A program made the position numbers and the translations under genes. A DNA stretch of 46,784 bases from contig CACELO010000008.1 of assembly GCA_902560445.1 (NCBI GenBank), forward strand, positions 1 to 46,784. Reading direction: 5' to 3'. The stretch comes from an uncultured Candidatus Poseidoniales archaeon (GTDB lineage: Archaea; Thermoplasmatota; Poseidoniia; Poseidoniales; Thalassarchaeaceae). Positions 14,855 through 23,500 of the stretch are shown piece by piece (position 1 is the first letter of the stretch; each line of letters opens with the position of its first letter). Under the pieces are notes generated by a model. The model ran no database searches. It was not told the DNA's origin and saw only the letters and a program-made list of their open reading frames with translations.

Positions 14855-16318
14855 ATGGCGAGTGAGCGCAGCCTACCAACTCCCTACGCCAAGGAGAGTG
14901 ATCGGCAGGCGCAACAAGAGCAGGCATTGAGTCTGCGAGTAAAGGCCAGGGATGCAGGTAGGAGATTTTGGGTCAGGGCGGCTACAAGCAACCCTCAACC
15001 ACAGTTGCGTAACTTGTTGTCATTTGCCGCTCCGGTTACAACGAGTACTCTTCTAATTGGATGGGAATATGCTTCATTTCAAGTAGCGATTGCAGTTCAT
15101 GTTGCACTAAGCCTTAGCCTAATACCCGCCTTTTTCGCCGCCTCCTTCGCTCGAATGTCTGCTAGAGACAGACTTCGCTTACGAGCAGTGGGGTTCCGCT
15201 CTATGAATTCGTACCCTGGTGTGGAACGTATACTCAACTCGCTCGATGAAAGGAGAATTAGAGAGAGGGTTAGAATTTCATGCAGCCTTCTTGCAACAAT
15301 CGCCCTCGCTTCCCTCTGGAATCTAGATGCTGGAGATACTCTTAGCTCGCTAGTTCTAGGGGCCTGTATCGCATTATCTACTATTTGTGCTTTCAACACC
15401 CAACAACTGGAAACCTCAATCCCCATGCGGTCAAATTCCTTCCCTCTACTGTCTCTGCACGCACCAACACTACATGATAGCACACTAGATCGAGTCTTGT
15501 CAGATCTCCTGGTCGCTCATCTAGACCCGGAAACAGCCAGCCATTGGGATATTTGGATCAAATCACTAGTTCACGATGCTCGAAGCGACCAAACCCCAGA
15601 ATCAGCAGTCGAACATCTGCTTCAAGCAATCCATTTGGAACACCTAGGATTACTCGATGAAGACGGCCTACTAAGCGAAACACGCAGGGTCTTCAAGGTC
15701 TCTGCAATCGACGGTCTTTTCTCCTCAAATTCCAAGTTCAACATGATAACTCTTAGACGTTTACTTGCTCATACTAGGGCTTGGCAACCCGGCCTTTTCC
15801 GCCTCACAGACAGATTACAAGATTCAGTCATCAGAGGAGACCCTACTCTTACCGAGGAGGCTTGGAGATTAGATCTCGACCTACCACCTAGGTGCGGCCA
15901 AGGTCAAGGAAATCTATTCGTGATGATACACAACCATTCAGGCAAGAATCAGTCGGTTGAAGTTGACATATTGGCTGCTGAAGGAGAACCGGAAATACAA
16001 ACACTCCGAGTCTTTGCAAACTCCTCCTCTCAACCCAAATCATCGATTCCTTTAGGAGAGCAGAGAGGTGCATTGACCGAATCATTTGGCCGTCTTCTAG
16101 CGGACTCAACAGTTCTCTGGATAGGCTTGGCGTGGCCCGATTCCATATCTGGTCCGCACCCCGTACAGGTCACTCTAAGAAATGAGGAAGGAGAGACGAT
16201 TGAATCAATTGTAGTAACTACCCTACTTTCCTCAGGAGTTCAGGCAGAAAGTATGGGTCATAGAATGGCCGATGCTGCATCCGAGGTACGAAGAATCGCC
16301 CTTGCACTTGCAGATTGA
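14855..16318 (+). CDS. Unrecognised 487-residue membrane protein
   Basis: I do not recognise the family. From ATG 14855 the N-terminal 50 residues are polar. Four hydrophobic segments follow, near 54-74, 76-98, 140-157 and 160-180, in two hairpins separated by a basic, arginine-rich loop (RMSARDRLRLR). The remaining 300 residues look soluble: a helical part near 200-310 and a strand-rich C-terminal domain (LFVMIHNHSGKNQSVEVDIL, WIGLAWPD, VQVTLRNEEGETIES) resembling an Ig-like or beta-sandwich module. There is no Cys/His cluster or nucleotide-binding motif. A perfect short hairpin lies 10 bases after the stop. The position between a tRNA and a flavoprotein gives no functional hint. Confidence 0.75.
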   Translation: MASERSLPTPYAKESDRQAQQEQALSLRVKARDAGRRFWVRAATSNPQPQLRNLLSFAAPVTTSTLLIGWEYASFQVAIAVHVALSLSLIPAFFAASFARMSARDRLRLRAVGFRSMNSYPGVERILNSLDERRIRERVRISCSLLATIALASLWNLDAGDTLSSLVLGACIALSTICAFNTQQLETSIPMRSNSFPLLSLHAPTLHDSTLDRVLSDLLVAHLDPETASHWDIWIKSLVHDARSDQTPESAVEHLLQAIHLEHLGLLDEDGLLSETRRVFKVSAIDGLFSSNSKFNMITLRRLLAHTRAWQPGLFRLTDRLQDSVIRGDPTLTEEAWRLDLDLPPRCGQGQGNLFVMIHNHSGKNQSVEVDILAAEGEPEIQTLRVFANSSSQPKSSIPLGEQRGALTESFGRLLADSTVLWIGLAWPDSISGPHPVQVTLRNEEGETIESIVVTTLLSSGVQAESMGHRMADAASEVRRIALALAD

Positions 16319-16327
16319 GACATATTT

Positions 16328-16344
16328 TCGGGGCGAAGCCCCGA
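16328..16344 (+). promoter_or_regulatory. Perfect 7-3-7 GC hairpin before the flavoprotein gene
   Basis: TCGGGGC-GAA-GCCCCGA (16328-16344) is a perfect inverted repeat with a GAA triloop. It begins 10 bases after the preceding stop (16318) and ends 45 bases before ATG 16390. It may be a terminator-like or leader hairpin. Confidence 0.5.
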
Positions 16345-16389
16345 GCGTCATCTTCATGTCGCAAACACGATTCGCTCAAGACGAGAATC

Positions 16390-17820
16390 ATGGAGTCTTG
16401 GAATCTAGTTATCGTTGGCTCGGGCCCTGCCGCCCTAAGAGCCGCTATTGCCGCAGCGGATGCTGGAACTACGCCCCTGCTTTTGGAATCCTCTGGAATA
16501 GGCGCCGGTACCTCGGGCGCGGATCTCGCCGGCCTTGCAGTATCTATCGATGAAGTAAGCTCCTCCGGCCATCGTGATGACACTATTTCTACCGGCGGTG
16601 AAACCACAGACAAGGTAGCAGCTGCAAGGGTTTGTGGAGAAGCGCCCAGCATCCTTGCAGAACTGGAAAGATGGGGCCTTGTTCTCCGTCGCCGAGAAGG
16701 AGGACTTCCTCACACGACTCAAATCGCCGGACACAGTATGCCTAGACTGACGGGCTGCGGAGATGCAACCGGACGAAACATCGTCCGTATTCTCGAAGAG
16801 CAAGCGATGAAGAGAGGTGTTATTCGCCGTTCAGATATACAAGCAATGTCGTTGGTTATGGATGGTAAGCAAGTAAGAGGCCTTACCGCTTACGATACCA
16901 ACACGGGCACAGTCATTGGGATCCAAGCCAAGGCGGTAGTCCTCGCTACCAATGGCTATCAAGGGATTTGGTCGAGCCCATCAGACGGAGCCGGATTGGG
17001 TTCAGCACTGATTGCCTCAGCCAGCCTTACACTCACTGGAATGGATAATAACCCTACCCACCCACTTACTGTAAGGGGAACAGACCTCAACATAACGCTC
17101 GATGTATTAGGCTCAGGCGGCAGAGTTAGGAAATCCAGTGGAGAGGATGTTGAACCCAGAGAAGTTGGCGATGATGACTGCGTCCTAGATTTGAGGGGCT
17201 TGGAATCTGATGCTAAGACTTGGTTCTCCACCACACATACTAGAATCAAGGATAGAACAGGTCTAGATATGTCTAGAGATGTGATTCCAATTACAACAAG
17301 CATTGCTACAACCACAGGGGGCGCCCCAGTGGATGAGCATGGCCGAGTAACCTTCTCAAAAGGAAAAAAATGGGCAACTGGTCTCTATGCAGCCGGGCGC
17401 TCTGCAAATAATGGAATGCATGGCGAGGAAATATTGGCGGGTAACCTAATCCTCGATGATTTAGTAGGTGGAGCAAAGGCTGGAAACCATGCAGGTACTT
17501 GGGCCAAAGGAGCACCTTATGGAGGCTCAAATTTAGTTGAAAAATCAATTACAAAATCCTCAAAGAGACTTGAATCTTTGAAGTCAGGAGAAGGAGTATC
17601 TGTCGGTCAAGCATCAGCAACTTTGGCTTCTGTAATGTCCTCTTGCAAGAATGGCTCTAGAGATAAATCCTCACTCAAAGCCGCCGCAGATGCTATTGCT
17701 GAGATGAAGAAAAAAGGAATCAAAGTAACAGATCAATCAAGTGTGATGAATACCGAGATGTGTACGGCTCTGAAACTCCAGGGAATGATTGCTATCGCAG
17801 AGCAGATTACAAAATCTTGA
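16390..17820 (+). CDS. FAD-dependent oxidoreductase of the succinate dehydrogenase/fumarate reductase flavoprotein family, active site altered
   Basis: 476 residues from ATG 16390. The FAD fold begins LVIVGSGPAALRAAIAAADAG. Family-specific stretches follow: GGETTDKVAAARVCGEAPSILAELERWG (capping region), GDATGRNIVRILEEQ (ADRTGHAMLHTLYQQ in SdhA), VVLATNG, and a C-terminal FAD site GLYAAGRSANNGMHGEE...GNLILDDLVGGAKAG. The histidine that carries covalent FAD in SdhA (SHTVAAQGG) is not seen; the segment reads GTSGADLAGLAVS. The conserved CHYMMGG and NRLGGNS motifs, which supply a catalytic histidine and arginine, are also absent. No SdhB-like iron-sulfur subunit is adjacent. It is a family member, but probably not classical SdhA; L-aspartate oxidase or another dehydrogenase is possible. 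It ends 3 bases before the HIT gene. Confidence 0.72.
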   Translation: MESWNLVIVGSGPAALRAAIAAADAGTTPLLLESSGIGAGTSGADLAGLAVSIDEVSSSGHRDDTISTGGETTDKVAAARVCGEAPSILAELERWGLVLRRREGGLPHTTQIAGHSMPRLTGCGDATGRNIVRILEEQAMKRGVIRRSDIQAMSLVMDGKQVRGLTAYDTNTGTVIGIQAKAVVLATNGYQGIWSSPSDGAGLGSALIASASLTLTGMDNNPTHPLTVRGTDLNITLDVLGSGGRVRKSSGEDVEPREVGDDDCVLDLRGLESDAKTWFSTTHTRIKDRTGLDMSRDVIPITTSIATTTGGAPVDEHGRVTFSKGKKWATGLYAAGRSANNGMHGEEILAGNLILDDLVGGAKAGNHAGTWAKGAPYGGSNLVEKSITKSSKRLESLKSGEGVSVGQASATLASVMSSCKNGSRDKSSLKAAADAIAEMKKKGIKVTDQSSVMNTEMCTALKLQGMIAIAEQITKS

Positions 17821-17823
17821 GGA

Positions 17824-18249
17824 ATGTCAATGAGCGAAGAGCCAACAATCTTCACTCGTATCATCAATGGTGAGTTACCTTGCCACAAGGTGTATGAGGA
17901 CGATCTCATTATTGCATTCTTGGATATTCAACCCCTAACAAGAGGGCATACATTGGTTATTCCAAAAGAACCGGCCCCTACAATTGACCAATTGAGTTCA
18001 TCTTCCGCAACAGCTCTTGGTAAGGCTCTACCTGTGGTAAGCCGGGCCGTACTCAAGGCGACTGGGGCGACCGCATACAACCTCATCCAAAACAACGGGC
18101 ACGAGGCGGGTATGTCTATCGCTCACGTACACATTCACATCATTCCACGATATCCTGACTCAACTCATTCTTTCCTCTGGGAATATGGAAAGATAGACCA
18201 TGAAGACGCAAAAATCCTTGCTGAAGGCATTTTAGCAGCCACAGAGTAG
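17824..18249 (+). CDS. HIT (histidine triad) family nucleotide hydrolase
   Basis: 141 residues from ATG 17824; a second ATG at 17830 is equally possible. The N-terminus has the classic IFTRIINGELPCHKVYEDD, then AFLDIQPLTRGHTLVIPK, and the triad HVHIHIIPR (101-109), where His103 is expected to be the nucleophile. Members cleave nucleoside phosphoramidates or dinucleoside polyphosphates, releasing AMP. It is cytoplasmic and of usual family length. It follows the flavoprotein gene by three bases and precedes the acyltransferase by 39, so the run is probably a single transcript; the genes need not share a pathway. Confidence 0.93.
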   Translation: MSMSEEPTIFTRIINGELPCHKVYEDDLIIAFLDIQPLTRGHTLVIPKEPAPTIDQLSSSSATALGKALPVVSRAVLKATGATAYNLIQNNGHEAGMSIAHVHIHIIPRYPDSTHSFLWEYGKIDHEDAKILAEGILAATE

Positions 18250-18288
18250 AATCGGTGTGTTCTCAACCCCCAGCATCCTCGGAGCCCC

Positions 18289-19779
18289 GTGTCGGACTCA
18301 GAAGGCGCGCCCGAGATACTACCAGAGTTGTCTGAAAGCGCGACTAGATTGAAGCGAGATAAACTGACTCGTGTCCCATATAACCACGAAGGTAAACATC
18401 CAGGTAAGCGATGGGCTCAACTAGCACTTGATTTGATGTTTGAATTAGGGAACAAAGCAATTTTCAGGCGATATGAAGCCGACCCAACCCCCTCTGCAGA
18501 AGGGGGAGTTATCTATGTTGCAACCCACATCAATGGACTGATCGACCCTATGGTGATTACTCGCGTGCAAAATAAGCGAGTAATTTCCCTCGGCCGTCAT
18601 GATTTGACTACTCGTCCCGTAATCGGTTGGTGGGCTAGACGATTTGGGACCCAACCCGTCCTCCGTCGAGCAGAGGTAGAAGCAGGCGTTGTAGATGCAG
18701 ATTTTGCCAGACATATCAATGACAGAGGTATGTTGACCGTCGCATCATGTCTAGCAACAGGGCATTCGGCAGTTGTGATGCCAGAGGGCAAGTCACATCA
18801 AGACTGCAAACTACATGCGTTGCGAACAGGATCTTCTCGCTCGGCACTCGCTTCTGCTGCTATTGCGGACGAGAGGGGTTTACCCGCACCAGTAATCCAA
18901 ACGGTTGGCCTACATTGGCGCACTCATCATTGGCTCCGCACCGACAATTATGTTGAGTTCGGGGACCCGATTGAGATTCCATCGATATACTCACCTGAAG
19001 ACAGAACTCGTCTAGTTTCAGGGGAATGGGTTGAACCTAATCATGATGCCACCAGAGAATTACGCGACCGTATATTCGATACCCTCTCACCAATGACTCC
19101 CGATGCTCCCGATTGGGAGACTTATCGGGCATGGAAACTTCTAGCCCACATTGGCGCTAACAAAGCCGGCCCTCCACTGACAACACTGGCTGAAGAAGTC
19201 CAAGCTACTAGACAAGTAAGAGAAAACATAGGTAGAGATGAAAATAATCCAATGATTGAACAAGCTAAAGAAGCAGCAGCAATCCTCCATAAGAACGATT
19301 TGTATGCAACCGCATTAGATTCCTCAAATAGTTTGCAAGGAAAATCAATTTCTGAACATCTGCTCGGCCTTCTTGGCTTACTCCTGATTCTCTCCACGTT
19401 GCCAATTACTCTTCCTTCATCAGGAATACAATGGGGGCTTGCAAAATTCATGGCCGAAGGTAGCGATGAGGGATTGGACTCACGCACAACTTACTTCATG
19501 CTTGCAGGAATGTTTTCACCAATATTTTTCTGGCCTCCTGCGGCATTACTGGGCACCTATCTATACGCAGGTATATCGATGCAATTAGTAGTGTTATACA
19601 CGTTCATCTTACTAATGCTCGCTTTCTATTTAGCAGCCTCAATCGCATTATCTGGCTACGATTTGTGGTCTGACTCTGCAAGTGCATCACGACGTGTGAA
19701 ATTGAGTAAAAGTATAGAGGGAGAAAGATTTCATGAACTCATTGAAAAAATCTCTTTTAGACTCGGCGCTCTCAAATAG
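18289..19779 (+). CDS. PlsC-superfamily acyltransferase of Sct1/Gpt2 type, membrane-bound
   Basis: 496 residues from GTG 18289. The acyltransferase core has YVATHINGLIDPMVI with His80 and Asp86, an HX5D spacing. This differs from the HX4D of most PlsC proteins but matches the fungal glycerol-3-phosphate acyltransferases Sct1/Gpt2 (PHANQFVDP). The second block is VMPEGKSHQDCKLHALRTG, where those enzymes have FPEGGSHDRxDLLPLKAG. Three or four hydrophobic segments lie in the C-terminal third (near 355-375, 400-425, 428-455), again as in the Sct1 group. The expected reaction is transfer of an acyl group to glycerol phosphate or a related alcohol at the membrane. That is unusual for an archaeon, whose lipids are ethers. 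The substrate is inferred only. Confidence 0.75.
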   Translation: MSDSEGAPEILPELSESATRLKRDKLTRVPYNHEGKHPGKRWAQLALDLMFELGNKAIFRRYEADPTPSAEGGVIYVATHINGLIDPMVITRVQNKRVISLGRHDLTTRPVIGWWARRFGTQPVLRRAEVEAGVVDADFARHINDRGMLTVASCLATGHSAVVMPEGKSHQDCKLHALRTGSSRSALASAAIADERGLPAPVIQTVGLHWRTHHWLRTDNYVEFGDPIEIPSIYSPEDRTRLVSGEWVEPNHDATRELRDRIFDTLSPMTPDAPDWETYRAWKLLAHIGANKAGPPLTTLAEEVQATRQVRENIGRDENNPMIEQAKEAAAILHKNDLYATALDSSNSLQGKSISEHLLGLLGLLLILSTLPITLPSSGIQWGLAKFMAEGSDEGLDSRTTYFMLAGMFSPIFFWPPAALLGTYLYAGISMQLVVLYTFILLMLAFYLAASIALSGYDLWSDSASASRRVKLSKSIEGERFHELIEKISFRLGALK

Positions 19780-19800
19780 GACAGCCAATAGCCGACATTC

Positions 19801-20436
19801 ATGGATGGCAAGTCGGCGGCTAGCGCAGTTACGGATTGGCTAGCACGTGAGAAACTTGAATCTAGGGAAGTTACGGACCCTCAAGCAGTTATACATCTCC
19901 ACGTCAAATATCCTCCTACTAAACAAGGACATGTCTTCAATATTGTAGTCCCTAAGAATCGGAATCTTGTGTTGATTTACTCGATTACTAGAGTGGACGA
20001 GGGCCAACAAGATGAGATGCGTGACCATGGCAAAGAAGATCCTGATGCTTGGGAGAAATGGCTTCATGACACCAGAATACAATTGACTCGTTCTAACCTC
20101 GATTGGGTACTCCACGTAGGTAAGTCAAAGGACGATTCCCCCGGTCCCCTGCAAGCATTCAACCTCTCAAGGCCAATATGGTTCGACGGACTAACTCAAA
20201 ACGAATTTATGCAAACAATGAGAAGTGTTTGGCTATCTAAATTAGAACTAATTCATCAGGTGAAGTATGCTTATGGAAAAGGAATCGGTAAACCCGGTAA
20301 GGTAGACGATTGGGAAGCAAAGAAAGCCAAGCAAAGCATAACAAAAGTCCCAAAAAAGGAACCTAAAAGCCATTCAATCGACACCGATGAGACCGGCGGA
20401 TTCGGTAGTGATTTCGACCCCGCAGAATGGGTCTGA
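19801..20436 (+). CDS. DUF2299-like protein of unknown function
   Basis: 211 residues from ATG 19801. The layout resembles the DUF2299 family of archaea: an N-terminal helix VTDWLAREKLESREV, strands IHLHVKYPP, FNIVVPKNRNLVLIYS, a central helix WEKWLHDTRIQLTRSNLDWVL, then RPIWFDGLTQNEFMQTMRSVW (family pattern RxIYYDGLTxxxFM). That fold is similar to small secretion-chaperone-like domains. After residue 165 comes a charged, low-complexity tail (KKAKQSITKVPKKEPK) ending in an acidic DFDPAEWV. No catalytic residues are evident. It is 21 bases downstream of the acyltransferase. The family call comes from memory and is moderate. Confidence 0.6.
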   Translation: MDGKSAASAVTDWLAREKLESREVTDPQAVIHLHVKYPPTKQGHVFNIVVPKNRNLVLIYSITRVDEGQQDEMRDHGKEDPDAWEKWLHDTRIQLTRSNLDWVLHVGKSKDDSPGPLQAFNLSRPIWFDGLTQNEFMQTMRSVWLSKLELIHQVKYAYGKGIGKPGKVDDWEAKKAKQSITKVPKKEPKSHSIDTDETGGFGSDFDPAEWV

Positions 20437-20474
20437 ATTTTCAATGGAATCAGATAATCTTCCATCTTTGTCCT

Positions 20475-20499
20475 CGCGTGGGCGCATGACGCGTGGGCG
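20475..20499 (+). repeat. Direct repeat CGCGTGGGCG, two copies, 15-base period
   Basis: CGCGTGGGCG occurs at 20475-20484 and exactly again at 20490-20499. The copies lie upstream of a weak TATA-like TTAAGTAT (20506-20513) and the start of the giant surface protein at 20564. Position and spacing suggest an activator or repressor site just upstream of the core promoter. Confidence 0.45.
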
Positions 20500-20563
20500 T
20501 GCAGGTTAAGTATCCAAACAAACCAACAAGGAATATTGTAGCAGCAATGCTGGAGGGAACGAG

Positions 20564-23500
20564 ATGGAGACAAAGAAGGTAAGGAGTAGCATGACGTTGG
20601 TTCTCATCATGGTGATGAGCTTGTTTGCTACGTTGGAATTCTCAGATAGAGCAGAAGGAAGTGAGATTGTAGTGACAGATGCGATCCAAGTAGTCGCAAG
20701 TGGAACGCATAATGACAGAATGGTTACCGTGGATGCAGATTCTATGGGCAACACTCACTTTGTTTGGAGTAGAAATACTCAGCATTTATACTACAAAATG
20801 CTTGACCCGAGAGGAGAAGTCCTAATCGACGAAACCCAAATCTCTAATCCAGGAACTCACCGTGCTAATCATCCAGATGTTGCTGTAGATCACGATGATA
20901 ATGTCCATATTGTTTGGACCGATAAATCAGGACAGTGGACAATATTCTATACCCTCTTAGACCCGTCCCAAGATGATCAAGATGGCAGCTCAGGTTTGGA
21001 TGCAGTTCTTTCAATAATCAATGATGAAGAAATAGCCAGTCACCAGCAAAATCGTGATTGGCCTGCTGTAGCCATAGACTCTCAGAATAACCCACATATA
21101 GTCTGGGAAGATTCGTACGAACAACTCGACAAATTTTACCAACAGCCTCAGATATACTACTCAATGCTAGAAATCGATCTTCCAGGTCGTGAAGCAATTG
21201 TCGCAATAGGCAACACACTTCTAACTCCAATCATCGGACACAAAGGACACCCAGATATTGCGATTGACGCAGATGACTTCGTGCAAGTTGTCTGGGACGA
21301 CACTCGAGGCGGTAAAGTAGAGATGGTCGCACCTATCGACACATCTGGCTCAATGAATACAGAATGGGCCGACATGTGCGTTGTTTTCTATGGAGGAAAC
21401 TTTGCCAGTGGAGGCGCCTTTGAAGGACTCAAGCCGATGCTACAAAACGGAAACATCACAGTATTCGAGACTCTTTATGCACTAAGTGGAAACTGGCCTG
21501 CTGCCGCAACTTCAGGTAACTGTGCAAACGCATACCAGACAGGCGGCTCTGGGAGCCAAGGGCCACGCAACACTCATCTTGGCCAAACTCCAACCGACGA
21601 CTCCGGCGGTATTCGTTATCTGACGGAAGTAGTCTATGACAACCAAGCAACTAACCTCCCTCAAGACGGCGGGTATTATTCTGAATTCTGGGGCCCTGGA
21701 ACAACTTGGGCCTGCCTATCTTGGAGAGATATTCAGGGCCGAATGGGTAACGCCGCGAACCCACCAACACAGTTGGACCACAGATGGAACCCGAATGCAA
21801 CCAAGATTGTAATTCCGATTTCAGACGAAGGCCCATACGGAGGAGACCCAGCACAGGCCTCAGATGATATTCAAAGTATCAATGAGGCACACGATGCTTG
21901 TGTAGAGGCAGGTATTGTTCCTGTGCCTCTATTGGCAGCAGGTTGGGGCCAAGGCTCTACAGACGTAGGGTCTCACATGCAAGACCTCGCCCAATGTCCA
22001 AATGGATTTGTCTCACTAACCACTAGAACGTGTCCAGGTTCTACAATTCGCAACACAGACGCAGGCGGAAAAACATACAGCTTCCCTACCTCAGCTAGTA
22101 GTGCTACCGAACTTCAACAAATGGTCGAAGCCCTAGTTTATCTTGCAACCAATAATTCCCGTGAGATATTTTTAACTATTCTAGATCCTTATTCAGTATT
22201 GGATAATCCACCTCCTGGCTGGACAAAGGGAACGGCGGGTACAACCGTATCGAATAATCGATATGTCGAAGATATCGGCCCATCAACAGACCAGTTGGGA
22301 TATGGCCACTTAGTAGTCGTAAACGATACACGAATTACCCTTCAAGACGCATTCAGCCTACATCCCTCGATTGCAATTGATACGTCTGGAAACACACATA
22401 TTGCATGGATGGACGGCCGCGCCTATGGCTTCGATATTGATGTAAATTACGAAATCTACTATGCTAGACTAAGACTTCGCGGCTCAGCAGCTTGGGATGG
22501 GGCACCCTCAGGACTCCCATCCTATGGGATCAAGCAAATCACAGACTCTGCTATATCCACAGTAGAGGGACTCAATAATATCGATAGTCAGAGGCCATTT
22601 GGTGCTAATTCACACATGCCTGAAATTCTAACCGATTCTTTTGACAATGTACACATTTCATGGCTAGACAATAGCAACGAAACTCAGGGTGAGACAATCA
22701 TGTACACACGTCTAAACCATACTAACGATGCTCACCCGAATGGCTTCCCACTGAACTCGTTGGCTTCGGGAATAATCGAGGAATGGGAACTTCATGAAAT
22801 ATCAACTTGGGATTCAGATAAGTTAGGCCCTAACTCACCTTATGCGCCAGATCTAGGTCAGCCGCCCGCATTCGCCAACGATCTAGGCAGTGGAGTACAT
22901 ATCGCTTGGGCAGATACCAACCGATGTGATGAAAACAATAACCAAGGAAAATATACTCTGTGTTATGTTCACGTACTAACAGGTCTAGTTGCAGTAGATT
23001 TAGCTGAAGATGAGACCTTCTATCACACCATTGAGCCCGGCCAGCAGACAACTTACAACATGACTATCTCAAACCCAACTCCAGGACCGGCAGAACTTGT
23101 CGCTGACTCATACACAGTAAGTTTACTAGGTGTTCCAAATAATTGGACTGTGACCTTGTTCTTCTCTACAAACCACACACCAATTTTCGACTCGACACCA
23201 GTATTCCTGCGTGGTGGAGATGTAGTGCCGGTATACATGCGCGTGCGTGCACCTACTATCTACCAAGCCCATGCGGATGAACTAGCTGCAATTACTGTAA
23301 GCGTCGTATCTCACAAAGACCCAGCGATTAATGATGAGAGACTTACTTTGACTTTAATGGACGTAGTCCATGGGATTAATCTGGACACCAGCCACTATCA
23401 GGTAGACGTTGAACAGGGGCAATCGGCAATATTCTCGATTACCGTAACGAATACAGGAAATGTCTACGATACATTTGCTTTCTATGACCCAACCACTCAT

